A stretch of 64,000 nucleotides of DNA, from the NCBI GenBank assembly GCA_963921425.1, contig OY992832.1, positions 14,792,835 through 14,856,834 of the forward strand, given 5' to 3'. The number at the start of each line of letters is the position of its first letter. The first letter of the stretch is position 1. The notes beneath the pieces are model-generated. The model was not told where the DNA came from and ran no database searches. It worked only from the letters and a program-made list of their open reading frames with translations. Of the stretch, positions 1 through 11,981 are shown piece by piece. Source of the stretch: Dryas octopetala (Eukaryota; Streptophyta; Magnoliopsida; Rosales; Rosaceae). The translations under genes and the position numbers were made by a program.

Positions 1-1110
1 TTAAATGTTGATTACATTTTCATTATTAAATTTTAAAATTTTCACGATTAACCATGTTATTGTAGTGAAAATGAACTCATATGGCTCACTTTTATTTTTT
101 ACTTTTTTCAATATGAAAGAATAAAGCATAATTAAAAACAAAAAGCTACTTAATTGAATGCTAATGGCAGGAAACCCATAAATAAAAGTGTATAGAACAT
201 GAAGGAAATGCTATGGAGACTACACTTTTAACCCAACTTAGTGAATCATATATATATATATATATATATTCACATGATGATGTAGGAGTAAAAGTGTATT
301 TATCACATTAGTTATTATAAATGATGTCCAATTGTTATTAACACATGGATTGCGACGTAATGTGGTTCACTAACGTTATTTAAATGTTTGGTCTCATTAG
401 CATTACTCAAATACAATAAGAGAGTGATAATTTATTTTGTTTTGAGGTATATTAATATATTATGATGTCAGTTAAGCAAAAACACTAGAATGTTAGTATG
501 CCTATTGACAAGAAAAATACTATTTTATAATTGCAAATATTATTTAGAATCTTTTGCTTGAAATCTATTATTGATTCTTAGCCCCTTCTTTTTTAGGGGC
601 CAAGAATTCAAAAATATTAAGTTGGGGAGGGGGGGGCGGGGGCATTATTATATAATTTTTTCTTAAAAATATAGTAAGTATAATATTATTCAATACGTTG
701 TCCTAATCCAATCCATACTCCTAAGATTTATCCAACAACGACAAACATAGCAGTTTATGACCAAAAAAGCAGTTTGGATTACTTGGAGCCAAGCACGGCT
801 TTAATTGCCCCAGTCAACTCATAGACCATAGACTTGAGATCAGTAATTCAAACCAAAACGTTTTTTCTTTTTGGTCAGAAAACAAACACGTATTTTTGCA
901 ACAAATTAATTTGAGTTTGAGGATGGAAAAAAGGCGTGTGTCGTTGACTCGTTGTTAAAAACAGAAGCAAAAGCCTGGCTAGCTACCAACATTGACTTCA
1001 TTACATGACCAGCACATGCAGTATTATATAAGGATCTATATGCACATTTTGGCACAGAGAAAATATATTATAGTCTGATTGATAAATCAAAGCTTTGTTA
1101 ATCTCTAGCT
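1..1110. other. AT-rich spacer upstream of first small gene
   Basis: No coding potential is seen. The stretch contains a (TA)n microsatellite at about 248-270, a G-rich run near 625-640, and ordinary AT-rich plant intergenic sequence. The last part, roughly 1020-1110, has TATA-like runs and probably serves as the promoter and leader of the small gene that starts at 1111. Confidence 0.5.
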
Positions 1111-1314
1111 ATGGCTTTGCATTTGTTCTCAAACGTCTTCAGCTGCTTTTCAGAAGTCTCTGAAAACAAACGTTATGTATGCGATGGTAATGTTTGTGTT
1201 CTCAGAAATCAAAAGCAGCTTCCGAGTGGGAGAAGATTGAAGGATAATAAGCGAAAGCGGAGCCTGAGGATTTCGTTTGCCCGTCTTTCACTGGGAAGGT
1301 CTCGAAGCTGTTAG
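1111..1314 (+). CDS. Small basic plant protein, 67 aa, unknown function
   Basis: A 67-residue open frame with an ATG start. After a hydrophobic N-terminus (MALHLFSNVFSCF) it has the motif KRYVCDGNVCVLR and then a lysine/arginine-rich tail ending GRSRSC. I do not recognise a named family. The support for a real gene is a second, inverted copy at 3573-3749 on the minus strand, where the block from SCFSE to the C-terminal basic tail is conserved with mostly conservative changes. Conservation continues into the 3' flank (about 1500-1620 against 3240-3370). The two conserved cysteines lie five residues apart in a CDG-x-VC context. No domain for catalysis is visible. The protein could be a stress- or wound-related small protein, but that is a guess. 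Confidence 0.55.
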   Translation: MALHLFSNVFSCFSEVSENKRYVCDGNVCVLRNQKQLPSGRRLKDNKRKRSLRISFARLSLGRSRSC

Positions 1315-1329
1315 AGTCTCATCGATCGA

Positions 1330-2090
1330 TTGATGAACTACGTACGTTTTAATGTTTAAGCTAGCTATTAAATGAGGAGATAGCAATGAGTATTTATATA
1401 TATAATTCTTATTAGATATATATTTAATGCATCCTATGTGGGACTAGACTGAACATATATATGTTTTGCTTCATCTGATTATGTAAACTTTCGAATTGAT
1501 TATATATTGCAGAATGCAGAACCTCTAATGGCAAAAGGGTTTGTGTTAAAACTCACTTGCATTCACTAGAGGTGTCCAAATTAAGTTGGACCCCTATTGA
1601 TATCGTCGTCGATCAATAAATTGCCATGTGGTTTTAGACTTTTAGTCCCAAATGTTTGATCAATTAATGAATACTTTTAATTTTCTGATATTTTATGTTA
1701 ATGGTGTCGATCAGTTAATTAATATATTATTCAGCTAAGGAGTAAATTTGACTTCTCTTTTGGAGTAATAAATATATATATATATGGCAAACAAATACAT
1801 GTAATCATAATCATGAAAATGTACGTAAACCCATCAATATATAAAAGTCAAAAACTATATGCCGACATGTAATAGCTGCATTAATTGTAGAATTTTCCAT
1901 CTTTTGAACCTGTTGATCGACATTGCAAAATGTTATAGGACAGTGATTACGCAAATGTGGCCGACCGTGCATCATACTGCTATGTAGACATTTTATCCTA
2001 ATCATCGTTATATAGATGGCTTTTTAATTTAGGTATGTCTTATGGTAGACATAATGATGTATGACTTAGGTGATGCACTTCACATTGTAA
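1330..2090. other. 3' flank of small gene, left arm of inverted duplication
   Basis: No gene is seen. The part at about 1500-1620 is the inverted counterpart of about 3240-3370: both hold a GCAGAATGCAGA motif and a GGGTTTGTGTTAAAACTCAC block. The remainder is AT-rich with short TA runs. Confidence 0.5.
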
Positions 2091-2102
2091 TTTGATATGA
2101 AT

Positions 2103-2694
2103 CGTATAATGGATCGGGCTGGCCCAAATTCGACGGGCCCGACCCATTTAAAGTGGGCCCGGTTCGGCCTGGCCCGTTAATAAGTGGGTTGTGTTGAGCC
2201 TGGTCTATATGTATGGATCGGATTGGGCCAATGTTTTCTATTCCGTTGGGCCAGTTCAACCCGAACCCGTTTTGTGTTGGGCTAGCCCAAGCCTGTTACG
2301 GGTTTGGGCCGGCCCGTTTATATTAGTATTTTTCAATTTTTTTAAAAAAATTTACTATTAGCTTTGTTTCAATTTTTAATTTTGATTTTGGTGACGATAT
2401 TGAATAGAAAATAGAACGAAAGCAGTAGAAAATTCAAAAATTTGATAGAAAATGGAATGACATGCATTAAAGACTATTTAATTTATTAAACAATAATAAA
2501 AACTTAAAATAATTAATCGAGCCGGCCAGGCTCGGCATGACCCGTTATAGGGTGGGCCATGGGCCGAGCTAGGTTTAAGGTTTAAAATAATTGGGCCGGC
2601 CCGGCCCAATTATTAAATGGGTCAGCCCAAGCATGACACGAAGCATGAATGAGCCAACTTTAAACAGGTCGGGCAGGCCCGTTGTACACCTCTA
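2103..2694. mobile_element. GGCCCG-rich non-autonomous hAT-like element remnant
   Basis: Both ends are packed with GGCCCG/CGGGCC motifs in opposite orientation, the right end closing with CCCGTTGTACACCTCTAG. The interior is AT-rich with no open frame. This subterminal structure is common in plant hAT-type MITEs. The left terminus is degenerate and I could not fix a clean target-site duplication, so the ends are approximate. It sits between the two inverted small genes. Confidence 0.5.
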
Positions 2695-2697
2695 GAT

Positions 2698-2908
2698 ATG
2701 ATCGAAGCTGTCTATTTTCTAAGTCTCAATTCGAAGATCATCTCTGCAAAAAATTAAATAAATCGAAAATCGTTTAACTATTTGATTAAAGGGTTATCAT
2801 GTCAGGTTTTTACCAAATCACTATATTAATTCATCTATTTACGCAAGCACAATTAATGTCAGGATCATTCTTATATAAAAAATTAGAAAATAGACGGCTT
2901 CGATCATC
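2698..2908. repeat. Short foldback element (~210 bp)
   Basis: The left end, about 2700-2720 (GATCGAAGCTGTCTATTTTC), is repeated in inverted orientation with one mismatch at about 2886-2906. The interior is AT-rich. It looks like a small MITE adjacent to the GGCCCG-rich element. No protein is encoded. Confidence 0.5.
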
Positions 2909-3572
2909 GAATTATAATACATAGCGAGTCTCATAAATGATACTTCCTTTTGTGTAAGATGAGATATATCTCAAATGAATGGCTTTATATATATATGCTT
3001 ACACACACATCAAACCTAAAAAAATTACATCCACATACAAAATATTCAAGCACTTGATGTTTTCTGAAAAAAGAAAAAAACAGAAAAAGCACTTGACATT
3101 AAGTTTTTTTTTTTAATTAAACACTGACATAAAAGATTATAAAAATATATATTCAACCTAGTAAAATACTTTATAAAATGAGTGGAATAGCAGAAAATAC
3201 TAAAAAGTCTAAAACATATGGCAACTTAATGATCACAATTAACCAAATCAATTGGGTTACAACTTAATTTGGGCACCTCTATATGAATGCTAGTGAGTTT
3301 TAACACAAACCCTTTTGGGCATCAGAGGCTCTGCATTCTGCAATATACAATTAATTCGAAGTTTATATAACTCTACATGAAACATGTACATGTTGAGGAC
3401 TAGTCGCATATCAGATGAGCTGGGTATCTAATACAATCATAAATAATCATCGAGTCTCTTCACGTATGTAATAGTTTTAGGATCGCTTTTAGAATAGATA
3501 TTCAGTAGCATACAGTAGTACATGGTCGATAATGGCCTAGTTCATCAGATGATCGATGATGACGATGAGACT

Positions 3573-3899
3573 CTAAAAACTTTGAGACCTTCTCATGGAA
3601 AGACGGGCAAACAAAATCTTCAAGCTTTTGTTTTGCTTATTCTTCAATCTTCTTCTCCCACCACGAAGCTGTTTGTGATTTCTGAGAACACAAACATCAC
3701 CATCGCATACATAACGCTTGGTTTCAGAGGCTTCTGAAAAGCAGCTGAAGATACAACGTGATTTTACGACCAAACACAACAATTTATCTTGTTTCAAAGC
3801 TATTTGCATGTTGTCTACACATAGCGTACAAGACATGACTCTTCCGGTAGGTGCCTTTATGGATTGTCGTCTATCAACACTCAATTGAAACTCTGGCAT
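3573..3899 (-). pseudogene. Inverted, 5'-altered copy of the small CDG-x-VC protein gene
   Basis: The frame reads FSCFSEASETKRYVCDGDVC and a basic tail ending RRSQSF, clearly homologous to the 67-aa protein at 1111. Homology begins at the FSCFSE block. The N-terminal residues of the first copy are absent and replaced by an unrelated upstream stretch (residues 1-48 of the open frame), so this copy is probably 5'-truncated or rearranged, or has an upstream exon I cannot define. Stop and 3' flank are conserved. Together the two genes are tail-to-tail. An expressed chimeric protein of 108 aa is possible but less likely. Confidence 0.5.
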
Positions 3900-4249
3900 A
3901 CGCCACTTCGTAATTAGCCCCCACCGATCTCAATATATGAAATAGCAATCTTCAACTTTCCACTTGCCAAAAATAACCAAATCCCTCTAGCCCAAGCTGT
4001 CTTTACCCTTTTTACCACACTATCAACTAACACATGCAAAAACAACAGCTACATTGGGCTCTGAAAAACCTAAAACAAACAAAATACTCCAAAAAGAAGA
4101 TCCAAGCATTCAATTCGATCCCTCAAAGAATATGTTACACCTTGGAGTCTGAGATGTAACTACGAAGCACAGATCCCAGTTCTCTCATCCTCCAAAACAT
4201 ATATAAATATATATATATACCAACTGCCCACCACAACCGTACTACAACA

Positions 4250-5526
4250 ATAACCCCTTAATTTTCTCCTCCGATTCTCATAAGAGTACGTGAGAAAACA
4301 CGGCGAGGGAAACTGGAATTCGGTGCAGAGAAACTCCGGGCTGAACCGGTGTGGGAAGAGCTCGAGGCTCTGTTGGGCCAACCATCTCCGGCCCAATTTG
4401 AAGAAGCAGGGTGCCTTCTCTCCCGAGGAGTAGGGCATCATTAATTCTTGAGCTCCACTCCAAGTACGGCAACAAATGGGCTCGCATGGCCTCTCAGCTA
4501 CACCAACAAATGCTATGTTTTTGTTTTTGGAAACATATGCTTTGACTGTTTCCAATGCTATGAGAATCTTATTTCTGCATGTTTTGTTTTGTTTTTGTAT
4601 TGTTTATTGTTGTTCGTTACTGGGCGAACAGACAACGAAGTAAAGAAGTACGTACTGGAACACAAAGGGTGAAGAAGAGACAACGCCAATGCCTACCACT
4701 ATATTCCCATGGCATCCAACAATACCAATCCCATTCCCAACCCATGTCGCCCCCTTTCAGTTTCCGCTGACTACTTTCAACTCCCCTTTCTCGCCAATGA
4801 CCCGAACCCAGTTCGAATGTTCGATTACCCAGACAGTATGGTGTCGCCTACTAGGTCGGGTTATTTGGTGAAGTCGGAGCTCCCTTCAAGCCAAGTATAC
4901 CAAACACAATCCGAGGTAAGTCTTATGGTGGCTGGCGGCAGAGATGAGACTCAAAGCTATATTGGGTTGTTGGAGGACTTATTATTACAGGAAGCTGAGG
5001 CATCATTAATTTGCTTGTGGTGGTGGAAACAATTCAAGGAGTTCAGGGGTAGGCCTATTGGGTGCACTTGAAGATCAGAAACGTGTGTTAGATGGTTATG
5101 GCCGCTGCCTGCAAGCATCAAACTCCAGCTTTTGGATACCTCTTGTTAATTTATTAGGTGAAGTCTATGTTACTTACCTTTTAGGTACTCTTACTTCTGT
5201 GTGATTGAATTTAGGTTTGCTTAATTAAATGCTCTGAAATTCATTTGATTAATACATGCAGAAGCCAATAATAATGCCTTCTTCCTCAATACATGCAGAA
5301 GCCAAATCATTGCAGGATGATTCCATTAACTACTCGATGGAGCTCCACGCCTGAAGACCTGTCGAACATGTTCAGCTTCATCCCTTCAACCAGGCCGGTT
5401 TCAGATTGGTACAGTGAGAGCGGGGAACTCTTTAATGGCACTCACTCTTCAGGCTTGGTTGATGCTAGTTTTGAGTTTGACATGCAGCAACATATGGATT
5501 CATTGTTCGCTGTTGCAACCTCATGA
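4250..5526 (+). pseudogene. GAMYB-like R2R3-MYB transcription factor pseudogene
   Basis: Pieces of a GAMYB-type MYB appear in order on the plus strand but in different frames. R2 helix: YVRKHGEGNWNSVQRNSG and LNRCGKSSRLCWANHLRPNL at about 4285-4405. Start of R3: GAFSPEE to 4430, then a TAG at 4431. After a one-base shift comes ELHSKYGNKWARMASQ at about 4450-4495. After a non-canonical intron comes GRTDNEVKKY near 4625, and after another shift VKKRQRQCLPLYSHGIQQ near 4670. The C-terminal activation region follows, with PTRSGYLVKSELPSSQ (about 4850-4890), GLLEDLLLQEA (about 4960) and WSSTPEDLSNMF onward (5340-5526). I count at least four frame breaks, one nonsense codon and damaged splice sites. 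It resembles the MYB33/65/101 group that acts in gibberellin/ABA signalling and anther or pollen development. Transcription into a non-coding RNA remains possible. Confidence 0.85.
4875..4895 (+). promoter_or_regulatory. miR159-type target site retained in the GAMYB pseudogene
   Basis: The 21 bases are CGGAGCTCCCTTCAAGCCAAG. From memory of the family, GAMYB mRNAs carry a site close to the complement of miR159 around GGAGCTCCCTTCA, encoding the same peptide context ELPSSQ seen here. The core GGAGCTCCCTTCAA is intact, with mismatches confined to the ends and one position near the 3' part. The site lies between the MYB domain and the C-terminal region, as in functional family members. Confidence 0.75.
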
Positions 5527-6487
5527 CTTATGACTTAAGGTGGAATGTATGATGACTCATGACTCAATGGAGTTAAGTGACCCAATAGGCCTTTCAAGGT
5601 CAGGAGTCCGACGGGAACCAAAGAGTCATACTAGAATGCAATACCGTCTCACAACTTAACTCACTGAACAGCTCAGGATCCGACTCACAACTCGACTCAC
5701 TTTGCTACCGATCAATGCTATGAGACACTCACGGCTTGATTCACCCCTGACGGGGACGGCTTCTACAGTTTCTGACCCTTGATGTTCATAACAATTTATG
5801 CCCTCCCCCACTATAGCTCAGGCGAGAAAAACTCAAAAAACAGATGAACAATGAAAACTAAACGAACTGAGAGGATAAAGGGTAGGAGCATTCAATTTGA
5901 GAGATAACAATCCACATGTACATTATAATAGTAGTGGTATAAAGTGGAATATTCTCAATACAACTACATTAAAAGGCAAGTTTATGAGTAAAATCTAAAC
6001 AACTAATTCTCATCAACCTGTAACAATGTACAAGGCCTCAACTAGATTTATGCATTTATATTGTTTTAAGACCTCCTAGGCGATTTGAAGTTATCACAAA
6101 ATGAATTATCCTTCTGCAGAACTTCCAAGATTTTAGCTCCACGATATGAATTATCCTTACTGCTTCTGCAAGTCAGTAATCCTCATCTAGGAAGGCCAGA
6201 ACATGAAGTTCTGTTAAAGCCATCTCTTCTCAAATTGTGAGTGGATTATATCAAGTCGAGCAAACTAACCTGACCAAAGATAATCCTTCATTTCATTGGG
6301 CTTATTCCCAGCCAAAGTCAAAAATGGATAGACACCGCCTCCAAAATCATTGTCATAACAAGATCGGAGGCATTCTCACACTTGAACAACTTTGGCACAG
6401 GAGACAAAGTGAATCCCTGAAACAGGGGCCACAAGCATTTCAGCTCTGTACTCTATTTGTTCAGTTCCTCAGAATACCCATCCAGAC
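5527..6487. other. Spacer between MYB pseudogene and bromodomain gene
   Basis: No gene is supported. There are a few imperfect repeats of an ACTCGACTCAC-like string near 5640-5760. From about 6000 to 6487 the sequence is the probable 3' UTR and downstream flank of the minus-strand bromodomain gene. Confidence 0.4.
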
Positions 6488-9207
6488 TCAGAGTTGCAAA
6501 GCCAGGTCTGGCTGCTGAGAATCAACAAGAAGGCCAGAGGACTGTTTCACTGGAGACCCCGGGGACTGGAAACCAATATTCAAGTCAGGAGGAAGACTTT
6601 CCTGTTTCTGTCTTGGCTGGGTATGCGAACTGAGACCCCGCCAAGGGGATTGCACCTGAAACCTAGACAAGTCAGCTGCAGCTAACTGAGGGAAAACTAT
6701 AGGTCGGTTTTGGAACTGTGGTTCATTCCCCATACGAACAGGTTGTGGCAGAAAAGTTGGAAATGAAAAATTGTTCTGAGTCTGAAATTGCTTTGGACCA
6801 GAAAGAGGGAACTCCCCTCGAACTCGTGAAATTTGTGAATGAAATTCCCGGGCTGGGTTGTATAATGAATCTGCAGATATCTGACTTTTGGGTATAGTGG
6901 GATTCTCTGTCGGTTGTTTAAACCCTCCGGCCCCTATAGACATCCAAGCACGAGCAGCAGCTGCAGCAGCATTGCTTGAATCATCTCTTATTGATGGAAC
7001 TGATGACACAATGGATTGAGGATCAATTGACGATTGATTTGATGGTTTCTGTTGCTTTTGAGTCTTTTCGGCCAATTTCTTCATCAGCTGTACTGGATCA
7101 CTAAGACCCTGCTCCTGTCCATGAGGAAAGTAAGCTGATGTTCTTTCCGTTTGACTGGCAGCACTATCAGATGAACTGATCATCCGATTTTCCACGCCTT
7201 TCCCATTAGGCAACCCTCGGGTAACAACACCATTAGAATCCGGCATCTTGAAAGGTGCAGGCTGCAGCAGATTCATGTTCCTCGCTACTGTTCCTCTGGA
7301 CCTAGAAGCTGCTGTCTCCGATTTTCTTGGTAATTGTTTTTCTGCAACAATATTGGCATTCTTTTGATTCACTGAGGGTACAGAGTTCAACTCAACTTCC
7401 TTTTGTACCTTTTTCTCAGGTTCAATAAACCTGGATTGCGGGTTTTGCTGCAGATGAACGGCATTAACTGCGGAACCCGGTTTTGCGCTAACAGAACCAA
7501 TCACAGACGGTTTCCCTTCAGAGTAGTGCCCCCTTGCAGAACCAAGAAAAGATGGTCTCCCTCCTGTAGTAGGCACTGGTACGCTAATAGAGTTCTGTCT
7601 CTCTTCTGTAATAGGCCCAGTAACAGGGTGCTCCTTAGCAGGAACGGAAGTCCTAAAAGTTCTATCATCCTTTCTCGATTCATTGTATGAATAAAACTTT
7701 GTAGCCAAAGCAGATTGATTTTGGGTACAATTTTCAACCATTAGTACAGGGGTTGGAAGTGGCTCGTATTCTCCAACCCAACCACGGCCAAATTTACACC
7801 CATCAGGTAGGGCCTGCTCAATCCTCTTCGAAGCAACTTTCCAAGCAACATGTCCAAGAGTTCCAGAAAAACGAGCCAGGCTCCTGGCATATGAATATTC
7901 TGCATGAAGCCCAACCTGATTCGAAATTTTAAAAGATATATTATTAGAAAAAAAAAAAAAAAACATGAGCATAAAACCAACTGCAGGAAGAAACGATCTA
8001 AAGAAAAAAGAAGTCTTCGTCACATACTGCAACAAGCTGCTTGATTTCACCCTCAAAGGTTGTAAATATTGATTCTGATCTGATCACTGGCTGATTGGAT
8101 ATGTTATAGGTTGCACGACGGTTCTCATCAAACACAGATGGCTTCCTCCCGGCTTTAGATGGCAAAACCTTCCCTAGACAATGCACAACAATCAGGCAAT
8201 TAGATAATTCTCTCGTAAGTGATAACAATATGACAAATAAGCTACCCTTTTTGAGCTAAGATAATGTGTGTTTATCAACTAGTACCTCAAACTGACAAAT
8301 ATTAGACAGGAGAGAGAAAAAACAACTTTGCAAATCTAGTCCAATACAATGACAGCAATTGTAAGATCCACGCATTCCTTTATACAGGCAGATATAAAGG
8401 CAGAAAAAATAAACACTTAATTGCACCTGATAATTCTTCTGTCTTCTCTAGATTGGCTTCCTTCAAGGAGGAATTACCCTCTACAGGTCCATCAATGTTG
8501 CTGGGTCTCTCACAACCACTACCTTGTGTTGGATGGGAACTGTTTTGAACATCTCCAGCAGTGGCAAGAGTGGCACCTGAGGAGAAATCAGAGCCGATGG
8601 GATCCTGTAATGTTCGGCACAGAGGCTTCTTTGTCTGTTTCTTGACCAAGGAATTGGACTTTGTTTTCTGCACTAATTTCAGCTCCTTTTCTGAGCGTTC
8701 GAAGTCAATTCTTAACCTCTCAAATTTTTTCCTTGCCAGCTCTTGAATGGAACATGCCTTTCACAAATATCAGAATCCAACAGTAAGAAACAAACAAGAT
8801 GGAGAAACAAGAAATTTAGACGGCAAAAGCCAATTACCTGTTTATAGTATATCGTCTCAGGTGAATTGTATTGCATTGCATTTGAACATATTAAGAAAAC
8901 ATCGCTCTGCAACAAAGAGGACCAAGTTACCAAGATAACAAGACACTCCTTTCTCTTTAAACATAATTTCATGGGAAGGGTATTAGAGAAAGAAGAATCT
9001 TAACAAAGAACAAATAATTTGAGGAGTGAATTAATGCACTTTTCTCTTTTGTCCCCTTTTCAATTAAGCAAAAAGCATGAATATATTCAAAGAATGGCAA
9101 TTACACATCTTTGGATTAAAGTTAGAAACATTACGGATCACACTTTCAAACCTGTTTTGATAATGAATGTAATCATCTATTGGAAAAATAATGTGAAAAC
9201 AAGGGAG

Positions 9208-9255
<48 letters not shown>

Positions 9256-11537
9256 TATGAAAAAAATGACAAGGCAGTTACTAGAATAGCAAAGGTTATT
9301 TATACAAACAGATGTGGTGGCTAAAGATGGCATGTCATGTTTATCACACTACCCCACCTCCCCCACCCCAGGTGTATTTGGTGATACCACATGCAACCGG
9401 TGGATTTTCATTATTTTCACCAAAATAAAGCAGAAGCAAGATAGGGATACAATTCACAATGAGGAAGAAAATGTGATGGTGTGCTCCTTTTTCTATAGGA
9501 AGTGATGGTGTGCTCCTTTAAAAAAACACTTCCACTTTTAGTCAGCCAAAATGGATCTAAGAGAGAACTAACCAACTTTGAAGCAAAAGATCGGCTATCA
9601 CATTTCAGATATAATGCAACCATCCAGCATGAGTTTGGCTAAATAATTTCACTCCAACCCTCAGAAAGCTAAATGTGAGATGTTTTAGGAGATTCCCCCC
9701 AGCTACATTGGATGGACAAGGCAAATACGATATCAAAATTCCCGTACTCAATTGCATTCCCAAGAAAATTGCAAGCAAAATGCAATCTTATATTAGATTC
9801 AAGATATTGTGAAATCATAGCCAAATTATTTCCCAATCAACTCTAGCCTGACCCCAGTAAATTCTGAAATTCTATCACTACCAATTTGCGGAGACTCCAA
9901 GTTCTTGCACCCTAATATTTTTTAAAGAAGCCGATGCTAGTGCCATACAACAGAGCATAACTTAATCTTGAATGAATTGAAAACTGAGGAACTTTAAAAC
10001 TAACAATCCAACTCTTGCAATTCACTTGCATAAAAGGATTAGTAAGAGTACATAGCTTAAGTATTATATAAGTACCCACCTCAAATTGTTCCAGTGTAGA
10101 ATATGATCCATCTGCCAACTGCTTTCTCACCGTGGCGAAGTCCATGGGATGCTCGATGACATCATGATAGTCGGGAAGCTACAATATTAAAAATGATATC
10201 AATCTCTGACCCAAAAGATAAAGAGTTTCCAAAAAACATACTAAACCATTCCATGGTAAAACTTCACGCACCTCTTCAGGATCAACTGCTTCTGCATACA
10301 CACCATAAGTGTCCTTCCTGTGTCACAATGAGATGTTAGCATCAGAAATGAAGCCCATATAGCTTGCAATTAACAAGAAGTAACAGAGCGCAAAAATTTG
10401 AGGCCCAATACTTTTGAAGCTTGTCAAGAATCAACTCCAACGTTTTCTTATCCAGCAGTGGAATCCCAGACTGAGGATCCGAAGGTGTCCCTGAACAAAC
10501 ACAACAAAAAATCAAAAACCCCATATCAAATTCACACCTCAAAAGACAAAATAACCAAGACCCATATGACCATAAAAGAGAAAAATCAAAATGTAATAAA
10601 CTAAAACCGAACCTGGAAGAGAACCGAGGCGCTTAGAGTCTGCTGCCTTTCGACCCCTCTCCTGTCAAAATCCATAGGCCCCATGAAAACCCACAAAAAT
10701 AAATAAATGGTAGTACAGAAAAAAATGTAAAAGGCAAGAAAGAAAGAGAGACTGCGTTAATGAAATAATGAGACAGAGACAGGGACAGATAAGGCAGACA
10801 ATGTGTATTTAGAGAGAGAAAGGTGGGAGCGTGATCAGATTTGTGTTGGTTATTGACAGTTGACTCTCTCTCTCTCTTTCTAACCGTTAATTTCGACACA
10901 CTCGACACAGAGTGAGAGAGAAGCTAGAGAGAGAGTAATATAGAAGTCTGGACCAATGAGAAAATATATACTGAGCTGGACAGACACAGAGACACACTAT
11001 CTCTCTCCCACTTCAACACTTGTTCTTCTTCTTCTACATCAAATCATTCAAATCCTACATTGATGGTACGCTGTGTTTATATAGCCTATACCTACATACC
11101 TCACAATCATCATCACCACAACCACCATCATTTTCATCATCATCTTCTTCTTCTTCGTCTTTATCCGCATCATCGCCGCCGTTAATCAGGCGCTTCTTCA
11201 ACGGCTTCCTCTCACTCTCATCCTCCGACGCAGACTCCTCATGCGGCGCGTGGGAGTCACACGCCGCCATCCCCTCTCCGCCGCCCTGATTCAACTTCAC
11301 CACCAGCTTCAGCTTCTTCTCCCTCCTCCTCTCATCCTCTTCTTCGTCCTCGTCCTCGTAGTCGTCCTCGTCCTCGTAGTCGTCGTAGTCTATGTTGTAC
11401 TTCACATTTCGGCGCCGGAGGCTCCGCCTGACGTCCGGCTCTTTCGGCTCTTTCGGCGCCGGCGACTCGCCGGACCGGCGAGCCAGATCTGCCTTCGATG
11501 GCCTTCCCTTCTTCTTCCTCCTCACGATCTGACCCAT
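6488..11537 (-). CDS. Bromodomain protein, SWI/SNF-associated BRD1/2/13 type
   Basis: Nine exons on the minus strand (given as plus coordinates): 11537-11100, 10661-10613, 10490-10412, 10317-10272, 10178-10080, 8906-8838, 8757-8427, 8173-8028, 7915-6488. All junctions are GT-AG and the sum is 2685 nt, giving 894 aa with no internal stop. Start MGQIVRRKKKGRPSKADLAR is followed by a strongly acidic stretch (residues ~45-145). The bromodomain (~170-270) contains PLLDKKTLELILDKLQKK, LPDYHDVIEHPMDFATVRKQ and SNAMQYN with the acetyl-lysine-binding Asn. A conserved plant block (~420-500, VGLHAEYSYARSLARFSGTL) and a long Ser/Pro/Gln-rich tail follow, including DPVQLMKKLAEKTQKQQ. Family knowledge: the Arabidopsis homologues are nuclear subunits of BRM-containing SWI/SNF remodellers that read acetylated histones. 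The 1.2-kb intron 5 holds a (GA)n tract. Nothing suggests loss of function. Confidence 0.93.
9213..9252. repeat. (GA)n microsatellite in bromodomain gene intron 5
   Basis: About 20 uninterrupted GA units lie within the largest intron of the minus-strand bromodomain gene. It is likely length-polymorphic. No function is inferred. Confidence 0.95.
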
Positions 11538-11545
11538 AGCCTTTT

Positions 11546-11550
<5 letters not shown>

Positions 11551-11590
<40 letters not shown>
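11551..11590. repeat. (CT)n tract in the bromodomain gene leader
   Basis: About 20 CT units, immediately upstream of the ATG at 11537 of the minus-strand bromodomain gene (so GA on the sense strand). GA/CT-rich leaders and core promoters are common in plant housekeeping genes, and this tract probably lies in the 5' UTR. Confidence 0.9.
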
Positions 11591-11591
<1 letters not shown>

Positions 11592-11981
11592 AAACCCTCA
11601 CTCTCCCACTCTCTCTCTATCTCTCTCACTCTACTTTCTCTCTCTAAAAACGCAACTCTGTTTCTCTCTCTATCTTTTGCTTTGGCTCCATTATTTTCGA
11701 TGCCCGTGGCTTGGCCTTTTCGAAAGGGGCGCTGTATGTGCCTCCGAGCCTCAGGTTCGGGCGCGAGTAGGTCAATAAATCATTGATTTTTTTTTGCTTC
11801 TGTTTGGACAAAAACAACGTCAGTGGCTGAGAAAGACGGCGTTTGGTGCTGCCCGTTGCCCGGACGATGCTTGCGTGCTGCCCGCGTTGTTGCCGTCACT
11901 TAGGCTTTTCCTATTAGATAGGGAGATGCTTGGCGCGTGATTTTACGCTCCAAAACTTTTTGTAAACAAGGAAAGGAAAAA

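Noticed and set aside
4160..4555. 131-codon minus-strand frame
   Set aside because: Antisense to the R2R3 MYB segment. The plus strand reads recognisable MYB repeats, so the minus frame is a shadow.
11241..11786. 181-codon plus-strand frame
   Set aside because: It is antisense to bromodomain exon 1 and its CT-rich leader, and is mostly Leu/Ser from CT repeats.
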